Below, in pieces: positions 1 to 9,559 of a stretch of 64,000 nucleotides of DNA. The stretch is from NCBI GenBank assembly GCA_024138015.1, contig JAMXBB010000004.1, forward strand, positions 81,689,613-81,753,612, read 5' to 3'. How positions within the stretch are numbered: position 1 is the first letter of the stretch; every line of letters begins with the position of its first letter. A program made the translations under genes and the position numbers. The notes beneath the pieces were generated by a model that saw nothing but the letters and a program-made list of their open reading frames with translations, had not been told where the DNA came from and did not search any database. This stretch comes from Lumnitzera littorea (taxonomy: Eukaryota > Streptophyta > Magnoliopsida > Myrtales > Combretaceae).

Positions 1-931
1 GTTACAAAGTGTGGTTAATTATAAAGATTTATTGTGTAAATTTTGTATGCATGAGATATCGAAAATACATATTAACATGAGAGATTAGGATATATGTGAT
101 AAGTTACTGTAGGTACTTAAAGTTTTCCATGATGTTACTAAAACTTTTTTACAAGTTTATAGGCTTAGGGTGCATTATTTTATTATAGAGGCTGTCAACA
201 TATTTGTAGTTCTTCTAGATGTACGTAATGACCCAATTTTGCAAACTTGTGTGGTAGAAATGTCGAGTAAGTAGCTATAATATTATAGGGAAATCCCTTC
301 TATTTATCTTATTGCGACAATTTTAGATCCGCATCGTAAAGTGGATGTCCTTCAAGACTACCTTACTATGTACTATCAAATAATTGATAATCTATCAAAT
401 ACATAAGATATGTATTGTGTAAGTGCAAGTAAAGAACTTCACTGAACAACCAAGGAGATGCATGAGCTATTTGAACAACTTAGCTACATGTATGGTAACC
501 AAGCTACCATTACTCTATTACCATCTCCTACAACATATAGCTACTCGTTCATAGGAGAGAAATTGTTGGCTTAGAAGTTGAAGAGATACTTGTTTGGGGG
601 GCAACAAATTGAACTGCAACATTATCTTAACATCGATTTCGAGTTTAGTGACAATATCGGCATTTGGGACTATGGCATCCTAGAGTAGTGGAAGTAGTGA
701 AGAAAGACGTATCCCATACTCTCCTACATAGTACGATAGGTGCTTGCTGCTCCAACATTAATTATCGTGATGAAATGAGCTTTTAGTACAGCTGGCTTAA
801 ATCTCAATGACCGTCGCACTTCACTCAATGCTGTCAATGTAGAAGCTACTGCCTGCAATGAAGAGTGGTTGAAGGTGGCAAATAAAGAACAAGAGTTGGT
901 TGGATTGTCAACTGACAAAGGTGACTATTGA
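1..931 (+). pseudogene. hAT-superfamily transposase, decayed C-terminal half
   Basis: One frame starting at base 119 runs to the stop at 929-931 with no frameshift, but about ten stops interrupt it. hAT landmarks appear in the right order: an LKVFHDVTK-like stretch (116-142), ILDPHRK (about 320-340) corresponding to the conserved LDPR.K stretch, YPILS (710-724), and AFSTAG followed by RRTSL, EA and EEWL (779-880), which is the C-terminal hAT dimerisation domain. In working elements this enzyme cuts and pastes DNA with 8-bp target duplications. The N-terminal zinc finger and first catalytic residues lie outside the window or are lost. No terminal inverted repeat was found downstream. Identification as hAT is firm; the subfamily (Ac/Tam3-like) is inferred. 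Confidence 0.85.
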
Positions 932-2430
932 TAAGTGTGTGAAACCACACACTTATCTAAAAGATTTTTCTAACAATTATATGAGATTTGATATATTTTT
1001 GAGCAAAAGTGTATGAATTTTTATAAAAATAATATATAATCACTCAACACAAGTGTAATTCATATTTTTTTGTGTTTTAATGCTCAAAAGTAGTATATAT
1101 TTAAATAATTTAAGTTTTTCGTGTTTAATCTTGTAGGATTTGAAGCTATCATGTAATGGTAGCCCCCGCTTGAGAAGTCGAAGGGAACCAAAAGATGAAG
1201 ACATGAAGTGGGAACTACTGTCATGATGGTAATGCAAGCTATTGTCAAGCCGACGTTTTGAATAGAAAGTTTTGAAGTATTACAAAGAATTAAGTATACC
1301 ATCTTGACAGTAGTACCATCAAGCTAATAATACTAGTAGGACGGCACTAGCAGATGGTATCTTCTTGATATAAAAAGTTGCAATTCATAGCTCATTTGAG
1401 GATACAAATTTCTTTCTTTTCTAACTTCCTTTCTTCTTTTTTCTTTTAGGGTTTCACCTTCTTAGGCCATTTTAGGTTAGATTAAGTTAGTTTTAGTGAA
1501 TTCTAGGCCCAAGATGCAAGAAAAACATCATTTTAACAAGGATTGAAGATTGGAACTTGTCTAGTGAGTTAGTTTCTCTCTCTACCTGATTTCTTGTTGT
1601 TTAGGATGTTGAATAATCTTGTATTATTGTTATGATTAATGAAGATTTTGAATCCCTTATTAATGTTGGATTATCATTTGGTATTTGGGTTGTTCATTGT
1701 GATCATGCGCATATGAGTTGTTGGTTTTAGGCATTAGACATGTATTTTGATTGTTGAGGAATATGTGTAGATTTGGATTGTGTCCCTTTGCATACATGCA
1801 AATCATTCTCATGCTTGATTAACTATGGTTAGTTTAATTATTTCCTAATCTTGTTAAGATTTTGTTGTTGAAAACAATTGATGACTCATTTTCATTTGAA
1901 TATAAGAATAGTTCAAATATCACACCTCTTGATGGTTCAATGAGTGGTTTTTAATCTTACTCTTGTGAGGCTATGGAATCCCATGTTTGAACAAATTACA
2001 ATTGTTTCCTAGGTTCATTTTAATAAAAATTAAGTTTATATCTATTTTGGATAGTGGAATCTTCATTTGGATTAGTCAACTAAGCTTACAATTTTGGTTT
2101 AATAAGAATGAAGACATCATCGGGTTGTCTAGATATGAATAGTGCTAACACAACTGATAGCTAGCACTCCATTCCCTTGTGAAATATGACTTTGAAGCTC
2201 ACCTTAGACTTCTAATCAATCGGTATGCTTGTTGAAGTTTTCGCGATTTCTATAAGTTTTTTATCAAAATTTGTAAGCTTGATTAATTAGTTATATATCA
2301 ATTCCACTATTTTAAAAAGGACCTAATTTTTCCAATTAGTGTGTAACTTTTGAAAGTGGTGATGTAATATCAACCATTTTAGCGACTTCAACTCTTTTGA
2401 TGGCAATCGAGGGTCAACACTAGAACGAAG
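929..2430 (+). repeat. Athila/Tat-type LTR-like sequence
   Basis: Begins TGATAAG with the hairpin above. It contains a TATA-like box (TGATATAAAAAG, about 1367-1378) followed by a pyrimidine-rich leader with AGGGTTTCACC, as in plant LTR promoters and R regions. Near its end is a TAGCACTCCATTCCCTTGTG block (about 2160-2185) of the kind found toward the 3' end of Athila-like LTRs. No coding frame is credible here. The 3' boundary is uncertain because sequence shared with 34448 starts abruptly at 2431. It could be a solo LTR or the remains of an element whose interior is gone. Confidence 0.5.
930..957. repeat. Perfect 12-bp inverted repeat at an LTR-like start
   Basis: GATAAGTGTGTG (930-941) and its exact complement CACACACTTATC (946-957) are separated by AAAC. 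The left arm overlaps the hAT stop codon at 929-931. TGATAAG is the usual first block of Athila/Tat-type LTRs, and the - strand LTR at 31383 also begins TGATAAGTGTAAAATTACACT, a weaker version of the same fold. Confidence 0.75.
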
Positions 2431-3205
2431 TTGTAAACCCCTGTAAATTTCATGTTTTGGACTTATAATTGAATTTAAAGAAGTAATATATATTCCTTAG
2501 GCTTAATCAAATCGAAGAAATTAAACCTTAAAAATGAACTCAAAAAACCCTAGAGATAAAGTTTAAAAAATCCTAATCGTATACAAAGACTCTAAATCTA
2601 AGTACGTATGACCATAAATTAAAAATCTGAATTGAATAAAAATGCTAAACCCTAGGATCGTAAAATCTTAGATTAAACTCTAAACATAAAGAAAACCCTA
2701 AATTAAAATATTTAACTTGAATTACGTAAATGGCATAAACTCGATAAAAAACGGTAGGAGATATCTTTAAATGATAATGATAAATCAAATTAAGTCAATT
2801 AAGGTAATAAATTAATGGGATTACTGATTTACCCCAAATTATACATTTTCTCAAAAAATAAAGCTAAAATCGTAAGCATACTTTCAAAGCCCTTAAACTT
2901 TCATAAAACTCTAAAAACGCAAGAAGCCCTAAAATGAATTGGAAACTCTAATTTCGTGTCAAAGGCCCCAATTTAATTAATAAACTCTAATTATATAGCC
3001 ACATTATTAAGTAATTACTTATAATTGACTGAATCACTAAAAGAGCCTCAATTTGCTTTTAGAAATTGTAATCAATTAGCGATAATCGATTCTAACCCTT
3101 AGAAACCCTAAATTAATTAGATAAAATGATCTAATAGGCTTGATTAACTTAATTAAATATGGGAAATCCTAAACCATGTCTAACATATGGTTATCTACAT
3201 TAGCA
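2431..3205 (+). repeat. Dispersed repeat, copy A (partner at 34448-35200)
   Basis: Colinear with 34448-35200 for about 770 bp, same orientation, roughly 80-85% identical by eye. Shared blocks include TTGTAAACCC at the left end, TTAATGGGATTA, TAATCGATT and AGGCTTGATTAACTTAATT near the right end. There are no open frames. Copy B lies inside DNA that starts like a Tat-type LTR, so this is probably an LTR fragment. Several CTAAACCCTA motifs resemble the plant telomere unit but are scattered, not tandem. Confidence 0.7.
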
Positions 3206-5291
3206 ATTAGGTTCTTAAGCTTAAATTGCGTTTTAAACATCTACATGCATTGATGCATTATAATTGGCTAAAGATATTCATAATTAACTATATAGGACAA
3301 GATAATTAGTTATGAAAACAAGAGAGCATTAACCTTTAGTAGATAAATCATTACCTTAATTGGTCAAAGTAAAACAACAATACAAATTAGTCCTCACTTG
3401 TGCTTATACCATGTAACCAAGAATGGAAGGGATTTGTTCCCTACTACAGTCACTCATAATCAACTCCTTTTTGACTCCTTCATGTGTATTTTTACTTCAT
3501 CTTCTTCCTTAGAATAAACCATGGAAACACTCTTTAAACACACAATCTAAAATAAAAGAAAAACAAGAAGGAAGGAAACAAGAATAAGCTTTTTGGACTT
3601 TGTTGCGCACCTAAACACCCTAAGCTATTACTCTCCACTACCACCTTCAAATGACACAAAACCACTTGCATTTGATTCCTCTTTCATCCCCATTTCTTGT
3701 CGACAAACACTTTTGAATAAAGGCATTTATTTCGTTTATAAAAAATGAAGTGAAAAGAGACCCTTCAAATTTCCATTGAGATAAATTTGCACCTTTTCAA
3801 CTTTTTTTCTAGTTTGAGTTTATGAGCATGGTTCCTAGGCTTAAAAACTAAGGAAAAGATCATTAAAATGCTAACTTTTTTTTACTATGTTTACATGCCC
3901 ATACATTTGCATTTTCTTAGATTTTTATTGTGGTAAACATGTTACATGTAACTTTAAAAGTATATAAATTGTATTAAGATGATAACTTGAAGAAAAGTAG
4001 AAGAATTATCATCATATTTTCATTCCCATGGTAGGGCTAAAATGTATATATGTATATCCCTATCGTATTTTTTATTTATTATGTTTGTTTTGGTAAGAAA
4101 TGGTTTTAAGTGCATTTTAGTGGTAGTTGGATGCATGTTATAACAAGTTAAGTACATAATGTATCGAAAGCTTGAAGAAATTATCTTAAACCACCTAAAA
4201 CATATTGAATAACATGTTGTAAAATGTTTATTAATAGGTTAATCACATGATCAATTAAAGGTAATTAAGATTTAATCTTGTAAGATAAGAGGTTGAACAA
4301 GGACTATAGTGAGTGGTTGAGCCTAAAATGAACATTAGGTTTAGAAAAACCCACTTAAAACCCAACAAACAATTAGTGTCAGATATGAAACTCATGATAA
4401 AATGGGTCATTTAATGATTTTAATAAACTATTAAGCCCATTGGGTTAGGATAGAGTTAAGATATAGGCCCTAGGATAGGAACTAAGTTTAAATTGAACTA
4501 AAAGGCCCACAAACCGAGCATTAAGCTCACTTAATCACTTGTGACTAGCAAGTATATTAGATAAATAAAACTGAATTAAAATTGTTTATTAAGCTTATTA
4601 AATAATTTGAGGAGCCCTAATAAGTCTAGGTGTAAATAGAGCTCAAAATTAGTTAGAAGAAGTGATTTAGGCCTTAAAATGACGAGAGATGAATTTTGAG
4701 CTTATAGAGAATAATTAGGAATCCACTTAATTGATGTGACCTGATATGCAAATTGTTAAATGGGTCATTTAGTGATTTCATTAAGTTATTTAGCCCATTA
4801 GGATAAGTTAGAAACAAGTTTAGGGCTTTAGGATGTAAATTGGACTTAAGACAAGATAAAAGGCCCCAAAAACAAATCTTAAGCCCACTCGGAAACTACT
4901 TGACCAATTGTTATGACAATTATTTGAGTTCTAAATAAAAGGTCCATGAGCTTAGGTAAGAGTTAAGGCCTATAGCTACTTAAAAAGCTTGAACAAGCCT
5001 TTAATTCATAAGAAATAGGTTTCAACCCAACTTAAAATGGTCTAACTAAATTAATAACCTTAATATAATGTGATAAAGACCCAATAATAAATAAAATAAG
5101 TCCATTAACTTAAAAATAGCCTTAGTCTCAAAAGAAAGCTTACATCCTTGTAAGTTAAACCTTAAAATGACTAAGTATAATAAAAGGAAGCCTATAGTTT
5201 GAGATTCAAATAAAACTTGAATATTTTAGACCGAAGGACAATATAAAGATCTAATTAATAATGATAAATGACTTGAACAAGGCCTTATACA
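3206..5291. other. Non-coding AT-rich repeat DNA
   Basis: No coding frame is supported. It holds TA-rich intergenic-type sequence and a degenerate internal duplication: about 4383-4450 and 4738-4802 share AAATGGGTCATTTA and the phrase around AGCCCATT. The frequent GGCCC/AAGCCCA phrasing resembles plant LTR sequence. No LTR ends were identified. Confidence 0.4.
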
Positions 5292-5299
5292 CTTAAGAC
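5292..5299. repeat. Left 8-bp target-site duplication of hAT element
   Basis: CTTAAGAC directly left of the element end; the right copy CTTAAGAT (6310-6317) differs at the last base. Eight-base duplications are diagnostic of hAT transposition. Confidence 0.75.
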
Positions 5300-6309
5300 T
5301 AGGGGAGGGTGTGGTTCGGTTGGTATGGTTGCTTCTTATTACCGAATCGAACCTAATGGTTCGGTTTGATTTTTTTAAAAAGTGGAATGTAATCATATAG
5401 TTCGGTTTATAAACATTTTGAACCTAAAAAAGAAAAAAAAAAAAAAAAAGCGGCTTCGTCATATTTGATTCGTGGTTCAAACCGTTATTGCCAATTAATT
5501 ATTTCTTTAAAAATTCTTTAGATCAACACTTGAGATTAGGCGACTAGTTTCAAACATGTTGCACACACCGACTTATCTCTGAAAGTGGCCTTCTAAATTA
5601 TTTGGAGACATGTTAATATTATATGGTGCAAAGGTCTGTATTCTCCTGGAAATTAAGGATAGTATCCATATTTTAAGGATTGTTAAGAATGAATGCAAAA
5701 GGACCATCATATAGTATTACTAAACACTGTTAGGAGTCTTTTTTATTTTTTTTAAATTAAGAAATAAATGATGCTACCATTTATACTCGACATGAAAAGA
5801 GGATTGTGCCTCCCGAGGGCTCCTTCTCCAAAAGTCGACATTTTATCTGGTTACTTTCCATTGTTGTGGAATCAGGTCGTCACTACATCCAGCAAATCAT
5901 GCCGTAGGACAAACCCTATAAAGTTATTGACTCACATCTACTAGGACAAATCTAGAGATGAAATCAAGCTCATGACCCATGTCGAGAGACTATAAGCAAT
6001 CCTCCTCAGGATATGAAAATTTGGATTTTTCCTCGTCGAGATGCTAAGGTCATCTATAATCATGTCATTGAAACAACAATGCATAGATAGCAACTTCAGG
6101 TAAAATGCTTTTAGAGGCGCTATTAGGAGTTATATGTTATATAGAAGGATTTTTTTTTTTTTTAAATAAATAAATTGGTTTAGTTTGGTTTGAGTTGATT
6201 AGTTTGGTTCATATCTCTGAACCGAACCATTTGAAAAAAAAAAAAAAAACAATTTTTCAGTTTGGTTTGCAATTCAGTTAAGGATTCATGGTTTTTTTTG
6301 CCCCCTCTA
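5300..6309. mobile_element. Non-autonomous hAT element (1010 bp)
   Basis: The ends are TAGGGGAGGGTG on the left and the complement of TAGAGGGGGCAA on the right, with an 8-bp target duplication matching at 7 of 8 bases. Both subterminal zones are full of GGTTCGGTT/AACCGAACC motifs, the pattern of plant hAT elements where repeated subterminal motifs bind transposase. No transposase frame is present, so mobility would have depended on an enzyme supplied elsewhere. The transposase remnant at 1-931 is not shown to be its source. The middle (about 5800-6090) is less AT-rich than the ends and could be captured sequence; its origin was not recognised. Confidence 0.8.
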
Positions 6310-6317
6310 CTTAAGAT
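6310..6317. repeat. Right 8-bp target-site duplication of hAT element
   Basis: CTTAAGAT, partner of 5292-5299. Confidence 0.75.
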
Positions 6318-6399
6318 ACTTAACTAAACTAGAAAATCAACTAAGTTAAAAGGAAAACATACAAATTTGAATTTGAGTCCTATTCAGACTTATGGTTGT

Positions 6400-8060
6400 G
6401 ATTCCCAACTCCTACAATGGATCGCTCCATGCGAAAGTATAATTGGAATCATATGAAATCGACTATAAGAATACAAAAAACGAACTTAAATTAAAAAAGT
6501 TAGAGCGAAAATAAGTTTTAATCGTATTTAGAGATTAGGGTGAGTTTCAGCAATTAGGTAAACTTTTAGGTTATTAAAGAAACCCTCTTTCAATTACTTA
6601 CATATACATTATTATTATGTTCTAGGTGGTTTAATTTCTAATTCAAGAGTGTTGAAGGTTAGGACAAGTAGGCAAACATGCTAGGTGAGAGAGTTTTGAT
6701 GAACTATTACTTGTTTATGTTTAATAATTGCTTAATGTTTTGTTGTTTGCCCTTGATTGTCTGTTGAGTGACTAGTTCTTTTGTATGTCAACATCTACGT
6801 GATCGCTTTATTAAATTAGTAAGTTTAAATATTTGGCCAAATTAACCAGATATATCTGTCACATGTCTGTAATTCATTGGTTGCGAACTAAGATATCTAT
6901 AGCTTTGCCAAGTTTTCTAAAAAAATTGTGAAAATGCATTTTTGAATTATTTTATGATTCAAAGAAACATTTATCAACTTAGTGAGTACTCATAGCGATC
7001 ACTTATGGCATTTTACTTGTTAAGGCAAAGTTAGTAAACCATCTTCAATTGATTGATAAAGAGTTGCTTGAGTTAGGACTCATATGGTTTAGCCCATGGG
7101 ACATTATATGGATTTGTTGATAGTAAGCCCGTAGGGTATTAACTGTTGATAGTGGATAGTCCTAGATGGGATTCACTTAATTGATTAGTATGATATTTTT
7201 TACTAGGGTAATAGTTGAGTTCCGTCTGTTGGGACTTTGTTGGGATGATACCCATCGACAGCCTTATGTAGATAAGGTGAGGTGCCTCATGTGGTTAAAT
7301 ATGGGGGGATAATCAATATATAGACAACATAAATTTACACATTCCATGGTTCTAGAGCCTCATAGATGTGTTGCTTGTATTCACCGTGCGTGTATTCATT
7401 TCGTATATAGCTGAATTACATGCTTGTTAATAATACTTGATAACTTGCTTGAATGGTAATAGCAAGGGACAAACTTATTGAGTTATGGTATGCTCACCCC
7501 TTAACAATTTTTTTTTTCTTTTTGTAGGTAACCAAAAGCTGGGAATGAGCTAAGATTAGAGTATAGAGTGTTCCTTAAGTAGCTGGATTAGACGGATAAG
7601 ATTAGTTTATTAGACTATATTAATTAAGATAGATCTTTATAATATTTAATAACTTATGATATCGTTGAAGTTTAATCATTTCGTATTATTGTTTGGTAGG
7701 TAATTCTGACTCTCTGTGGTCTTGGTGGATTATGGATTATTGAGTCATCCTAGTTACTTATATAGATAAGTAAATTTAAGTAAAATGAATAAGTACACTT
7801 AGAAACTTACTAATTAGAGCTTTCAAACCTTTGATTTGTAAAGCAATCTTTATATTATGGGTGTATATGTGATATGAAGATTTTAGATAAAACTATTAAG
7901 TCTCCTTTTGGGGCATTATAGGAGTGGCCTCTAAGATGATAGTAATTAGATAGTAGTTGTCAATTACTTCTTTTTCCTTATTTTAAAAATTTTAGCACGT
8001 AGAAAAATGGTTTTTGAAAAAAAAAAAATCTAATTGGCACTTTTTAAAAAATTAGGTCGG
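6400..8060 (+). repeat. Chromovirus-type LTR-like sequence
   Basis: Contains blocks in the order seen in plant chromovirus (Tekay/Del-type) LTRs: GGACAAGTAGGCAAACATGC (about 6661-6680), GTTGGGACTTTGTTGGGATG with a following GACAGCC (about 7219-7265), a CTCACCCC stretch followed by a T-rich tract and GTAGGTAA (about 7493-7530, resembling the leader intron acceptor), then GGTCGGATCC near 8056. No PBS or coding region follows, so this is a fragment or solo LTR. Boundaries are approximate. Confidence 0.4.
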
Positions 8061-8790
8061 ATCCGTGATTGATAGATTTTCAAAAATCCAAGTTAAAAAA
8101 AAACCTTGGTATTTTGTAATGTTTCTTTACAAAATGGATAAACTGGCTAATGATGTAAAGTGAATGCTTTTTCGAGAATTTTAAAATTAACCAATACACT
8201 AAAATTTTTACAAAAAAAAAAAAAAAGAAAAAACTTAATCACTAAACTACAGCGGTTTGATTTCGAATAATGGATACGTAGACAATCGCTTTTGTGGTGT
8301 GACCTTAAAATCTATTAAAAATAAAGAACTCCATTAACAACGTATATTTACTATTGTAATTCTTTATATTTCGTATATGAGATGTTTTCATAGGTATGCG
8401 ATTGCTATGAAATCCAATGTTAATAGAAAAGTATAACTTTAATAATGTAATTTTTGTTGGTGGCCACATGTACAGAGTATGTACTTTTTAGTATTTCTGT
8501 TAGTGTACAAAAATTTCTTTACGTTAGCTTGCTACCCACTGCATTTGTGAAATTCTTCATTGAATGTGTTACCATGCTTTGCCTAATGCGCTTTCTTTAG
8601 GAATCTTTTCACTTGTAAAATGAATGGAGAATCAGAGAAAGAGAGAGAGAGATAAAATAGGGAAAAGTTAAACAAAAAGGAAATGGCAAGAGCATGGAAA
8701 CACAAATAAATTCTTGAAAAGTAGGAGAAGAGACATATATGAATAAATGCAATGCATGCAGAACAAAAGATTGAAGTATGGATGCTAACA
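8061..8790. other. AT-rich intergenic sequence
   Basis: Contains poly(A)/poly(T) runs and a GA-rich stretch (GAGAGAGAGA near 8640). No gene or element ends are visible. It directly precedes the TATA box of the candidate gene below and could hold its promoter. Confidence 0.4.
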
Positions 8791-8804
8791 ACACAAGCTT
8801 CACA

Positions 8805-8815
8805 CTATAAATACT
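8805..8815 (+). promoter_or_regulatory. Candidate TATA box
   Basis: CTATAAATACT is followed by a CA-rich, ATG-free stretch (TTCACACATCACAAACTCAC, 8829-8848), which is how many real plant promoters and 5' leaders look. It lies about 120 bp before the first ATG at 8928. Inference only. Confidence 0.4.
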
Positions 8816-8990
8816 CCATTTAGCTTCCATTTCACACATCACAAACTCACACTTTACACATCTCCTTGCCTAAAAAAAAAAAAAAAAAAAATCATTGAGC
8901 AATTGCTCATATTCATTGTTGAAAAAATGGATCAATTTTTCCACGCTATTGTTTAAGTTCATCCCGTTCTTCCCATTCATCCCCCAAGAG

Positions 8991-9323
8991 GATTAGAATG
9001 AAACTTAAAGAGATTAACATTTACGATTATATTGAGGAAGAAACCATTCCAATTGAAAAAGAAAAAAAAAACTAAAGAGAGGAGAGACAAACTCGAGATA
9101 AACCAACCACCAACCATCTAATAAAGTGATCAATAGGCGGGAGGAGGGAACTGTCGTAGGGAAATGGGTAATTTAGAAGATAATAGACATAGATGAACTT
9201 GTGCCTGACATCCCCAAACTTGAATTCAAGATATGCTTGCAATTAGATTGGATGGATGAAAAGGAATTTAAAAGACACATGAAACACTATCTTCTGCGCG
9301 AGTATAAAGCAGCAAATGCATAG
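8991..9323 (+). pseudogene. Candidate small host gene or gene fragment, unrecognised
   Basis: Two coding-like pieces follow the TATA box. The first reads MKLKEINIYDYIEEE (from the ATG at 9000) and runs into a poly(A) tract near 9060. The second, in another frame, runs from about 9093 to the stop at 9321-9323 with one internal TAG (9174-9176); it includes RREEGTVVGKWVI and, after the TAG, IDELVPDIPKLEFKICLQLD and EFKRHMKHYLLREY. The composition is hydrophilic, with normal codon use and no repeat-element motifs. Downstream (9330-9540) is U-rich like a plant 3' UTR. No known family was recognised. The frame break at the A-run and the TAG suggest a pseudogene, an unannotated intron or sequencing error. 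Confidence 0.35.
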
Positions 9324-9559
9324 TTTTGCCACCAACATCTATTGGAAATACAGAAGAAAAAATAAAGTATCCATGTTACAATTTGTTTCATGCTTGCAAT
9401 TACTCTATCCTCTTTCGAATGTTGCTGTTGTTGTTTACCATGTGTTTTTATTAAAATTGCAATGTTATCGACTGTATGTGTACGTGTTGTTTATGTTTTT
9501 GGTAGCTATAATGTATAATGTGGTATGTGTAATCTCCTAAAGAATTTTCTTAATTTGTG

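Noticed and set aside
8609..8842. Hydrophobic 77-codon frame on the - strand
   Set aside because: Antisense to the GA-rich promoter-like region of the candidate gene; the Leu/Ser run reflects GAGAGA repeats.
9316..9540. 74-codon frame following the candidate gene
   Set aside because: Val/Tyr/Leu-rich text from a U-rich 3' untranslated-like stretch; it starts across the preceding stop.
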